The position numbers and the translations under genes were made by a program. A stretch of 45,375 nt of DNA from a virus, in IMG/VR virus record IMGVR_UViG_3300045747_000259, positions 1 to 45,375 of that record, one strand, 5' to 3'. Within the stretch, counting starts at the first letter, position 1; every line of letters starts with the position of its first letter. Positions 1 to 5,360 of the stretch are shown here, piece after piece. The notes below the pieces were generated by a model. The model searched no databases. It was not told the origin of the DNA and saw only the letters and a list, made by a program, of their open reading frames with translations.

Positions 1-78
1 TATATCAACTACGGCGACTACAACCCTACACTTTGCGACTATATCAACAGCGTACAGTGGATAGACTCAGACGAGTAG
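1..78 (+). CDS. 3' end of the junction-spanning gene at 45029 (fragment)
   Basis: Position 1 falls in frame with the gene at 45029-45304. These bases encode its last 25 residues, ending in SDE and a TAG stop at 76-78. It is a duplicate of sequence at the other end of the window, not a separate gene. Confidence 0.9.
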   Translation, partial: YINYGDYNPTLCDYINSVQWIDSDE

Positions 79-149
79 ACCCCACGGCCGGCGACTCGAG
101 AAGCGCAACAGCGCACAACCTCGAGGCGCTACCCGTGTGACCTAACCAT
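1..149. repeat. Terminal overlap, left copy (matches 45227-45375)
   Basis: The first 149 bases match the last 149 with one difference: C at 127 against A at 45353. The overlap starts inside a coding region, which argues for a circular or circularly permuted molecule rather than a packaged end. The mismatch may be population variation or a read error. Confidence 0.95.
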
Positions 150-164
150 CACACCTATAACAAA
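79..164 (+). promoter_or_regulatory. Early leader element A (86 bp, hairpin before ATG)
   Basis: An 86 bp gap before the gene at 165. It contains the perfect dyad GTGTGA (135-140), loop CCTAACCA, TCACAC (149-154), ending 10 bases before the ATG. Two other early gaps have almost the same length (88 and 86 bp) and a dyad at the same place (815-834 and 1748-1764), with loops sharing TAAYCA. No Shine-Dalgarno is present; the start is preceded by CTATAACAAA. Confidence 0.5.
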
Positions 165-755
165 ATGACAACAACTAACAACAAGATACAGGTGGAGCAA
201 CTCAACCAAGCGCACCGCAACCTCGAGGACCTCGATTTCAGAATTGCGAAGATTGCGCTCATCCTCGAGCCAATGGCAACAGACACGGCCACAGTTATAA
301 ACAAGAAGTTTTGGGATAAGTATTTCCTTGTTAAACCAGCACAAAAGAACGACGGCGACGACTGGAGCCGGAAGCCTTACCACGAGTTCGAGCTACTAGC
401 TCCCCGCTACTCATTCGAGAAAGGACAAAAGCGAATCAACCTCGGACGCACTGAGCATCCTACACGCTACGACGGCACAGAAAACGACTGGGGCGCACGA
501 TACGGCGACTACTACGACGTACTAGTACCAAGTGACAAGCGCGTGGAGATAGTGGAGGCATTACAGAAAGAGATAGAGAAGCTCATAACGTGGAGAGTGG
601 AGAAGCTCGAAGAGATTGAAAAGCTCGGACAGGTGGACGAGGTGCAACTCAGAGCGGACCTCATAGCGGTATACGAGAAGCACGGACGACCAGCCGGCGT
701 GTGGGACAAAATGTTAGACAGTCGCGACCTCTCAAGCTACAACTTGAACGACTAG
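165..755 (+). CDS. Hypothetical early protein, 196 aa
   Basis: No family recognised. The protein is soluble-looking and charged: a helical N-terminus, a Tyr/Asp-rich middle (around residues 95-125) and a Glu/Lys-rich probable coiled coil (about 128-165). The ATG at 165 follows A/C-rich sequence (CTATAACAAA) and the hairpin of leader A. It is the largest of the tiny early genes between the hub and the SSB-like gene. Its place right after the divergent control region suggests early expression, perhaps in host takeover, but nothing in the sequence shows a function. Confidence 0.8.
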   Translation: MTTTNNKIQVEQLNQAHRNLEDLDFRIAKIALILEPMATDTATVINKKFWDKYFLVKPAQKNDGDDWSRKPYHEFELLAPRYSFEKGQKRINLGRTEHPTRYDGTENDWGARYGDYYDVLVPSDKRVEIVEALQKEIEKLITWRVEKLEEIEKLGQVDEVQLRADLIAVYEKHGRPAGVWDKMLDSRDLSSYNLND

Positions 756-843
756 CGCAATTATGCACAGCCGGAGCGCTGGAGGACCTACACGGGCAAC
801 CTCGAGCGCTTGCGGGTGGATATAATCAACCACCGAACAACAC
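756..843 (+). promoter_or_regulatory. Early leader element B (dyad around TATAAT)
   Basis: An 88 bp gap holding the dyad GGTGG (815-819), ATATAATCAA (820-829), CCACC (830-834). The loop contains a perfect -10 consensus, TATAAT, at 821-826, 17 bases before the ATG at 844. It could be an operator centred on a -10 box, an RNA hairpin, or both. No convincing -35 is visible. Confidence 0.5.
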
Positions 844-1053
844 ATGGATACAATTAAAAATATAAAAATAAACGAAATAAAAGAGGGCGATACTATTTTA
901 TATTACGCCTCATTTATTCGTAGATGCAAGATGTTAGATGATACTTACAGGGACAACTTATGGCTATCAAACGTATATAAAACACGCTCGAGAGCTCAAA
1001 AAACGCTAGACAAAAAACTAGAACAATTAAAACCTTATACAACTATAATCTAA
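844..1053 (+). CDS. Hypothetical small basic protein, 69 aa
   Basis: Not recognised. It is short, Lys/Arg-rich and AT-rich in codons compared with the more GC-rich gene at 165. The start follows CGAACAACAC with no Shine-Dalgarno. It belongs to the run of tiny early genes. Confidence 0.7.
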   Translation: MDTIKNIKINEIKEGDTILYYASFIRRCKMLDDTYRDNLWLSNVYKTRSRAQKTLDKKLEQLKPYTTII

Positions 1054-1059
1054 AAAAAT

Positions 1060-1149
1060 ATGGAAACAAAAAACACATATCTTTCACATGGCTACACCGT
1101 CATGGACAAGTCAACACTTATCAATAGAGTGCTAGGGCTCAAAAAATAG
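1060..1149 (+). CDS. Hypothetical 29-aa peptide
   Basis: An ATG-TAG frame six bases after the previous stop, ending in GLKK. It fits head-to-tail between two other small genes, the main reason to list it. No motif seen. Confidence 0.4.
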   Translation: METKNTYLSHGYTVMDKSTLINRVLGLKK

Positions 1150-1151
1150 CT

Positions 1152-1286
1152 ATGACCAAAAAGCAACTTTTAAAAATTATTGACCACTTAGTAACTACTA
1201 ACATAGAAGAGTGCACTTGTATACACTGCGACCTACAATTAAACGGCACTTATCTACAGGGAATACTACTAGCATATAACAACTAA
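1152..1286 (+). CDS. Hypothetical 44-aa Cys-rich peptide
   Basis: Starts two bases after the previous stop. Residues 22-27 are CTCIHC, a possible metal-binding cluster. It ends with TAA in the AACAACTAACAAA string that precedes the next ATG, so the genes are tightly packed. Confidence 0.5.
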   Translation: MTKKQLLKIIDHLVTTNIEECTCIHCDLQLNGTYLQGILLAYNN

Positions 1287-1290
1287 CAAA

Positions 1291-1689
1291 ATGACAACAA
1301 AAAAATATAACGAGGCAACCTATACAGACAACAAGGGGCGAGTATTTAACACTTACTTAAAAGTAAAGGGCAAGCGCTACGACCGTGAGTATACCGTGAG
1401 TATACAACCATATGAGCAGGAGCAGGGCAGTCCGTTCGAGTCAATGATGATGTTTTCAGGCGTGAGTGTACGACTACACACGCCGGCACGCTGGAGCGAT
1501 AAGAAAGTCGCGCTATATGATGCACTGGTAGATGAGTACACGGACCGGCTAGCGGAGAGCTTCACAGCCGGAGCGCAGGCGCAGAAGGATGCGGTACCGG
1601 AAGGCAACAACTACGTCTACTACTCGGACCGCGACCCATCCACGCTTGCACTACTACGCGAGCTACACGCCAGAAGCGCCACGCTATAG
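1291..1689 (+). CDS. Hypothetical early protein, 132 aa
   Basis: No family recognised. Mixed alpha/beta composition, with no membrane segment or Cys cluster. The ATG is preceded by AACTAACAAA, a motif repeated before several early starts (for example 2986 and 45029), and there is no Shine-Dalgarno. GC content rises in the second half, like the gene at 165. Confidence 0.75.
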   Translation: MTTKKYNEATYTDNKGRVFNTYLKVKGKRYDREYTVSIQPYEQEQGSPFESMMMFSGVSVRLHTPARWSDKKVALYDALVDEYTDRLAESFTAGAQAQKDAVPEGNNYVYYSDRDPSTLALLRELHARSATL

Positions 1690-1775
1690 CATTGTAATCC
1701 CCTAGTGCATCGAGTGGACCAGAGGAGGCACACACGGTGTACTATGGGGCGTATAATCAACGCCACACTATAACA
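1690..1775 (+). promoter_or_regulatory. Early leader element C (dyad around TATAAT)
   Basis: An 86 bp gap before the ATG at 1776. The dyad GGCG (1748-1751), TATAATCAA (1752-1760), CGCC (1761-1764) keeps the same loop as leader B, but the stem is different and still complementary. TATAAT lies at 1752-1757. The bases after the stem, ACACTATAACA, resemble those of leader A. Confidence 0.5.
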
Positions 1776-2093
1776 ATGACAAAAGAAGACATAACAACAG
1801 CAGAGAGTCGACTATATGAGAAGTTCTACAGTCTCGAAAAAAGCACACAGGATAAAATACTACAATGGTATGGCATCCACAGTGTACGAGGACTATACCA
1901 AAATATATTGGAGCAAGCTAAACAAAACAAGCGACACGCGGACCGCCACGACTATGGAGCCGGAGAAATGGGGTACACTTCGCGAGAGATACGCGAGGAG
2001 GCGGAGGAGCAGGAGTCAACAAAACATATTGCTTCAGAGCTTGCACACCTTTACAGAGTCATACTCGACTACTTGTTCGAGTCAGAGATATAG
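1776..2093 (+). CDS. Hypothetical early protein, 105 aa
   Basis: Not recognised. Mostly helical and charged, with a Glu/Arg-rich stretch near residues 65-80. I chose the ATG at 1776 because it follows the CACTATAACA motif and the leader C dyad; an in-frame GTG at 1737 would add 13 residues and run through the dyad. Confidence 0.7.
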   Translation: MTKEDITTAESRLYEKFYSLEKSTQDKILQWYGIHSVRGLYQNILEQAKQNKRHADRHDYGAGEMGYTSREIREEAEEQESTKHIASELAHLYRVILDYLFESEI

Positions 2094-2096
2094 CTT

Positions 2097-2228
2097 ATGA
2101 CAACATACTACATAACATCAAGCGTGGACAGTGAGAGCTATGTCAGGGACTTTGCAACCTACGAGGAGGCATATAGCTGGGTAGTGAATCACTTGGACTT
2201 ATCAAAAAATTGGACTATAACAGTATAA
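2097..2228 (+). CDS. Hypothetical 43-aa peptide
   Basis: Starts four bases after the previous stop and ends two bases before the next ATG. Aromatic-rich (Y, W). No motif recognised; tight packing supports it. Confidence 0.55.
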   Translation: MTTYYITSSVDSESYVRDFATYEEAYSWVVNHLDLSKNWTITV

Positions 2229-2230
2229 TT

Positions 2231-2575
2231 ATGCAAAAAGAATATATACCTACAACAAGCAGGATGAAAGTGTATACAACGAAATACGAGCCGAACAAGG
2301 GCTATATACCGAGCGACAAGCTACGGATAGGCAACGACTCTTTCGAGAGCTTCAGCTTCACGCATCTACCGGAGATACAGAAGGTGTGGAAGCGCGTGGA
2401 GATGAGTTACAAGAAAGACATATACATCAATAAGCCTATTATGTATACCGATACAATTGAAACGGTTATTGATATGTTTTTAAAAAGGGAGGGACTGACA
2501 ATGAAAAAGATGAAGTATTTTTACTTCAACTTCAATCACGATGGGGTGGACATTTTTATCAATCTCAACATCTAA
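2231..2575 (+). CDS. Hypothetical protein, 114 aa
   Basis: Not recognised. Lys- and Tyr-rich, with a C-terminus alternating aromatic and hydrophobic residues (probable beta strands). The ATG at 2231 follows TATAATT; an upstream in-frame TTG at 2210 would overlap the preceding gene. Confidence 0.7.
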   Translation: MQKEYIPTTSRMKVYTTKYEPNKGYIPSDKLRIGNDSFESFSFTHLPEIQKVWKRVEMSYKKDIYINKPIMYTDTIETVIDMFLKREGLTMKKMKYFYFNFNHDGVDIFINLNI

Positions 2576-2579
2576 CACT

Positions 2580-2753
2580 ATGCAACAATACACACTAGTA
2601 CAACAGCGGATATGGGACAATGATGACACTGTCTATTTTTGCATCAGGGGCGACTTTTTCGAGTGTATAGCGTGGATACACCGGAACACGGGCTACAGTA
2701 TGCACCACGCAACGACTCAGGAGGGATATAAACTATTAAACTATAAACTATAA
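2580..2753 (+). CDS. Hypothetical protein, 57 aa
   Basis: Begins four bases after the previous stop, preceded by CATCTAACACT. Contains YFCIRGDFFECIAWIHRNTG, a compact alpha/beta-looking stretch with two Cys. No family recognised. Confidence 0.6.
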   Translation: MQQYTLVQQRIWDNDDTVYFCIRGDFFECIAWIHRNTGYSMHHATTQEGYKLLNYKL

Positions 2754-2758
2754 CAATT

Positions 2759-2980
2759 ATGCAATCATATAAAATTGAAATCAGTGAGGTAAAGAAGTAC
2801 ATTTTTGATGTACAGGCAGAGAACGAGGATGAAGCTCGAACAAAGGGCTATGAAGCTTGGCATGAAGCAGTGGAGAATGGGATGGTACATTATAACGCGA
2901 TAGGCGATGCAGATACAGATATATCTATGGTATACGACGTTACAGGGTCAGATGATGATGCTTTTAATAATAACAACTAA
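2759..2980 (+). CDS. Small protein resembling the DpnD/PcfM type, 73 aa
   Basis: The N-terminus shows a beta strand followed by VQAENEDEARTKGYEAW (about residues 19-35), a pattern I associate with small DpnD/PcfM-like proteins of phages and plasmids, whose role is unknown. The C-terminus is acidic, then Asn-rich. The start follows TAACAATT. Confidence 0.55.
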   Translation: MQSYKIEISEVKKYIFDVQAENEDEARTKGYEAWHEAVENGMVHYNAIGDADTDISMVYDVTGSDDDAFNNNN

Positions 2981-2985
2981 CAACT

Positions 2986-3285
2986 ATGAAAAAGAAAACA
3001 GAAGTATGCTACTGCACAGACAGCGAGCTATCAATACCACACTACATGGACGACCATGAATCAACACTCGAGCAGGATACTGACAAGTTAGTAGCTAAGT
3101 ACGGCTTCGACCGGAACGAACAGCACTATGGAGCGCTGAGTGAGGTGGAGGATGATGATGAGTTGAATGACATGAGAGAAACACTCTTAGACTTCTTAGA
3201 GAAGGGGATGAAGGAGGAGTATATTAACAAGTTGCATCTACTGCTCGAGGTGGAGTATCAATTATCAAGTAGAGAAGGACAATAA
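2986..3285 (+). CDS. Hypothetical acidic protein, 99 aa
   Basis: Strongly acidic (runs of D and E around residues 50-60), with an early Cys pair (CYC, residues 8-10). Such acidic early proteins can be DNA mimics, but this is only an analogy. The ATG follows AACAACTAACAACT. Confidence 0.7.
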   Translation: MKKKTEVCYCTDSELSIPHYMDDHESTLEQDTDKLVAKYGFDRNEQHYGALSEVEDDDELNDMRETLLDFLEKGMKEEYINKLHLLLEVEYQLSSREGQ

Positions 3286-3291
3286 ATACAT

Positions 3292-3432
3292 ATGAACAAC
3301 AATTATAAAACACGGTTAACTGTAGCGCTTAATAACATGGCTAGTAACTATCAATTTAGACCTAATGCAACAAAGGAACAGAAAAGAGAAGACTATGATA
3401 TTTTATTGGACTTTATAACAACAAGAATATAA
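3292..3432 (+). CDS. Hypothetical 46-aa peptide
   Basis: ATG-TAA frame fitting between neighbours with a six-base gap before it and one base after. Basic N-terminus, amphipathic C-terminus. No motif recognised. Confidence 0.5.
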   Translation: MNNNYKTRLTVALNNMASNYQFRPNATKEQKREDYDILLDFITTRI

Positions 3433-3433
3433 T

Positions 3434-3505
3434 ATGATGACATTTTTAGCGGTATTGTTTGTTATACTTATAGTATGCACTCTTATAAGTTTCTTCTTGT
3501 CATAG
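3434..3505 (+). CDS. 23-aa membrane peptide
   Basis: A nearly uninterrupted hydrophobic segment (MMTFLAVLFVILIVCTLI) ending in FFLS. It overlaps the next membrane peptide by 31 bases in another frame. Confidence 0.4.
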   Translation: MMTFLAVLFVILIVCTLISFFLS

Positions 3506-3621
3506 CTCTTGGAGCTATATCAGGATGGGCGGTTTCAAATTATCAACCTAACATACTAGCGTTATGTACAGAACAGAATGTGATAAAGAGTCCTACTCAA
3601 AACACGGAGCGGAAGCAGTAA
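3475..3621 (+). CDS. 48-aa peptide with N-terminal membrane or signal segment
   Basis: Starts inside the preceding membrane peptide. Residues 5-20 (KFLLVIALGAISGWAV) form a membrane anchor or signal, followed by a polar tail. It overlaps the zinc-finger gene at 3564 by 58 bases. The nesting of two membrane peptides recalls small lysis or spanin genes, but no lipobox is visible. Confidence 0.4.
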   Translation: MHSYKFLLVIALGAISGWAVSNYQPNILALCTEQNVIKSPTQNTERKQ

Positions 3622-3719
3622 GAAAAAATCTATATGGTAAGCGTAAGATTAAGTTGCGCATCTACCAGTGCGATAAGTGCCACCAGTTTCATTTTACAAG
3701 TAGAATAGACACTCTATGA
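3564..3719 (+). CDS. Small zinc-finger-like protein, 51 aa
   Basis: Basic protein with YQCDKCHQFHF at residues 34-44, giving a C-x2-C-x-H arrangement, plus Cys6. Many phages encode such short zinc-ribbon proteins of unknown function. The stop overlaps the next start as ATGA (3716-3719), a sign of translational coupling. Confidence 0.65.
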   Translation: MYRTECDKESYSKHGAEAVRKNLYGKRKIKLRIYQCDKCHQFHFTSRIDTL

Positions 3720-3898
3720 ATCAATCAATACAAGGTAAACGTGCCGGATATAACTCAAGGCAATCGTCCGAGAGTAAAGAGTGGGTACTGTATTGGAAGA
3801 TAAAGTTTAATGAGGTACCTCTAACAAAAGAGAATCATCAACTTTATAAAAGGTTAGAAAAAACATTAAAAACAGAACGTTTCTTTATAAAAAGATAA
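3716..3898 (+). CDS. Hypothetical basic protein, 60 aa
   Basis: ATGA overlap with the zinc-finger gene upstream. Rich in Lys, Arg and Ser; probably nucleic-acid binding by charge only. Not recognised. Confidence 0.65.
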   Translation: MNQSIQGKRAGYNSRQSSESKEWVLYWKIKFNEVPLTKENHQLYKRLEKTLKTERFFIKR

Positions 3899-3902
3899 AA
3901 TT

Positions 3903-4130
3903 ATGACAGAAAAAAATGGAGCCGGATATACTCCGGAGGTGGAAGACGTACCAGCTGGACTCTACGATGTGGATGTAGAGCAGGAGAATGAAACAATATC
4001 AGTGACTTTCTCTGAGAATGAGGTGCAGGAATTGATGATGGGTGAGGAGATGAGGTGGACTGTAACTCTTAAAAATGGAAAGAATGTAGACATTATTTTT
4101 AAACAGGAGCAACCATCGGACTATGAATAG
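3903..4130 (+). CDS. Hypothetical acidic protein, 75 aa
   Basis: Acidic, predicted mostly beta strands (for example ETISVTFSENEV and WTVTLKNGKNVDIIF). Not recognised. The start follows AAAATT; the end overlaps the next gene by eight bases. Confidence 0.65.
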   Translation: MTEKNGAGYTPEVEDVPAGLYDVDVEQENETISVTFSENEVQELMMGEEMRWTVTLKNGKNVDIIFKQEQPSDYE

Positions 4131-4344
4131 AATACAAGCATCAAAAGTTGGAATCGAGAAGGAGCCTCATGTTATTAAAAGTAACATCATGGAATGTGTA
4201 GAACAGGGCAGATATTGTCAAGGGAAGTTTATTGCAACTCGAGAAGGACAGACTGATACTTGTATGAAATGTATGGAGATGCTCGACGGAGAAATGCCAA
4301 AACGTATTGAAATAGAAGGAGGGTATAAGATGAAATGGTCGTAA
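4123..4344 (+). CDS. Small Cys-rich, possibly zinc-binding protein, 73 aa
   Basis: Cys at 24, 32, 47 and 50; the last two form CMKC, so a C...C...C-x2-C metal site is plausible. Overlaps the preceding gene by eight bases. It is the last of the first early cluster; the palindrome and promoter of the SSB-like gene follow. Confidence 0.65.
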   Translation: MNRIQASKVGIEKEPHVIKSNIMECVEQGRYCQGKFIATREGQTDTCMKCMEMLDGEMPKRIEIEGGYKMKWS

Positions 4345-4351
4345 AATACTC

Positions 4352-4367
4352 GCTACATACATGTAGC
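4352..4367. promoter_or_regulatory. Palindrome abutting the SSB promoter
   Basis: GCTACAT-AC-ATGTAGC is a perfect 7+2+7 inverted repeat that ends exactly one base before the -35 TTGACA. A variant with compensating changes, GCTACTT-AC-AAGTAGC, sits in the identical position at 11808-11823. Probably an operator or activator site; it has no U-tract, so it is not a normal terminator. Confidence 0.65.
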
Positions 4368-4397
4368 TTGACACCGACATAACAATCGTGCTATACC
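4368..4397 (+). promoter_or_regulatory. Sigma70-type promoter with extended -10 (SSB gene)
   Basis: TTGACA at 4368-4373, 18-base spacer, TATACC at 4392-4397 preceded by TGC (extended -10). The -35 continues as TTGACACCGACA, shared with promoters at 9003 and 11824 and nearly so at 37378. Transcription from about 4404 gives a leader of roughly 25 bases before the ATG at 4429. Confidence 0.75.
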
Positions 4398-4428
4398 TGA
4401 ATCGTGCAGGTAACTTAACAGCTAAAAA

Positions 4429-5094
4429 ATGATAGTAAACTATCAAACAAAACATATGGGATTAGACAATCGCGCAGAGGGGAATTTTATTACAATACTA
4501 GGTGGGAAGTTCTGCCAGAAAGTTCCGGAAGGGACACAGGGGGCGGTGACTCGAACAAACAAGCTCGGTAAGACTGTTACAGAAAAGTTCTATGACAGTT
4601 TCACTGGTAAGCTCGTCGGTATCAAGACACAGGAAGGGACTTATGGTAAGAGTTGGATATTTTCTTTCAAAGATAATGCCGACGTATACCACCTACAATT
4701 AAGTTACAGCAACAGTTTCGCAACAGCATTGTTAAAGATGCTACCGAACGTTGACCTTACAAAAGAAATGAAGGTCCAGCCGAGTGTTAAGGAAGTTGAT
4801 GGAAAGAATAAGTCATCACTCTTTATCAATCAGGATGGACAATCAGTGAAGCATGCCTACACTAAGGATAATCCTAACGGACTACCTCAGATGACTCAGG
4901 TGACTGTTAAGGGAGAAAAGATATGGGATGATACAGACCGCATCGAGTTCCTTTATCAGATGGTGATGAACACAATCGTTCCGAAGCTCGAAGGCTTTAC
5001 CGGAGCTACTAATAGCCATGATGATGACCTAGCAGTTGATACAGGTACAGTAGTAGGTAAAGGAATGGACTTGGAAGAGGAGCCTCCATTTTAA
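4429..5094 (+). CDS. ssb: Probable single-stranded DNA-binding protein, 221 aa
   Basis: Beta-rich N-terminal two thirds consistent with an OB-like fold, a variable linker, and an acidic C-terminus ending DLEEEPPF. An acidic tail closing with PF is the hallmark by which SSB proteins recruit replication partners. It stands alone behind its own promoter and directly upstream of the primase/helicase gene, which fits a replication role. The start could also be the ATG at 4456, nine codons later. Sequence identity to known SSBs was not tested; the call rests on tail and context. Confidence 0.65.
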   Translation: MIVNYQTKHMGLDNRAEGNFITILGGKFCQKVPEGTQGAVTRTNKLGKTVTEKFYDSFTGKLVGIKTQEGTYGKSWIFSFKDNADVYHLQLSYSNSFATALLKMLPNVDLTKEMKVQPSVKEVDGKNKSSLFINQDGQSVKHAYTKDNPNGLPQMTQVTVKGEKIWDDTDRIEFLYQMVMNTIVPKLEGFTGATNSHDDDLAVDTGTVVGKGMDLEEEPPF

Positions 5095-5102
5095 GTAATA
5101 AT

Positions 5103-5173
5103 CAAACACTTCGGTGTTTGAAGGCCCGTCAGTTTAACAGGGGTTTGCCATCTTTTCTGTACTGTTAGGCGGG
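5103..5173 (+). ncRNA. Two stable hairpins after the SSB gene (UUCG hairpin plus bulged stem)
   Basis: The first is CAAACAC-TTCG-GTGTTTG (5103-5120), a perfect 7 bp stem capped by a C(UUCG)G tetraloop. The second pairs CCCGTC (5125-5130) with GGCGGG (5168-5173) and TAACAG (5135-5140) with CTGTTA (5162-5167), leaving a four-base bulge. There is no U-tract after the first. They may end or stabilise the SSB transcript, or form part of a leader for the primase operon. Confidence 0.5.
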
Positions 5174-5189
5174 GTTTCAAGCACCAAAG

Positions 5190-5217
5190 TTGATTAAAAA
5201 AAGTTTAGGTGTACACT
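5190..5217 (+). promoter_or_regulatory. Possible promoter for the primase/helicase operon
   Basis: TTGATT (5190-5195), 16-base spacer, TACACT (5212-5217). Without a TGn extension or the CCGACA box it is weaker than the other promoters. It would place a transcript start near 5224, upstream of the attenuator-like hairpin at 5268-5334. Confidence 0.35.
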
Positions 5218-5267
5218 AGGTATTGAATAAAACAAACATGCTACAAACAACTAACAACCTCACAACC

Positions 5268-5334
5268 AAAAACCTCTTAATAACATCCACCTTTTTCTGT
5301 AGCAGGTTTGGGGTATTGTTGTTAGGGGGTTTTT
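5268..5334 (+). terminator. Long attenuator-like hairpin before the primase gene
   Basis: AAAAACCTCTTAATAAC (5268-5284) pairs with GTTGTTAGGGGGTTTTT (5318-5334) over 17 bp if G-U pairs are allowed. The right arm ends in G5-T5, like an intrinsic terminator, 26 bases before the primase ATG. A 39-codon frame (5238-5357) with a Thr/Asn-rich start overlaps it, so classical leader-peptide attenuation is imaginable but unproven. Confidence 0.45.
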
Positions 5335-5360
5335 GCTTGCGAGATAATTTGAAATAATCT

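Noticed and set aside
1-149. True packaged direct terminal repeats as in T7-like phages
   Set aside because: The repeat starts mid-gene, is only 149 bases and contains a mismatch; a circular overlap or permuted genome is simpler, though physical ends were not tested.
5238-5357. 39-codon leader peptide as a real gene
   Set aside because: It lies over the long hairpin with no initiation signal; kept only as a possible attenuation leader.
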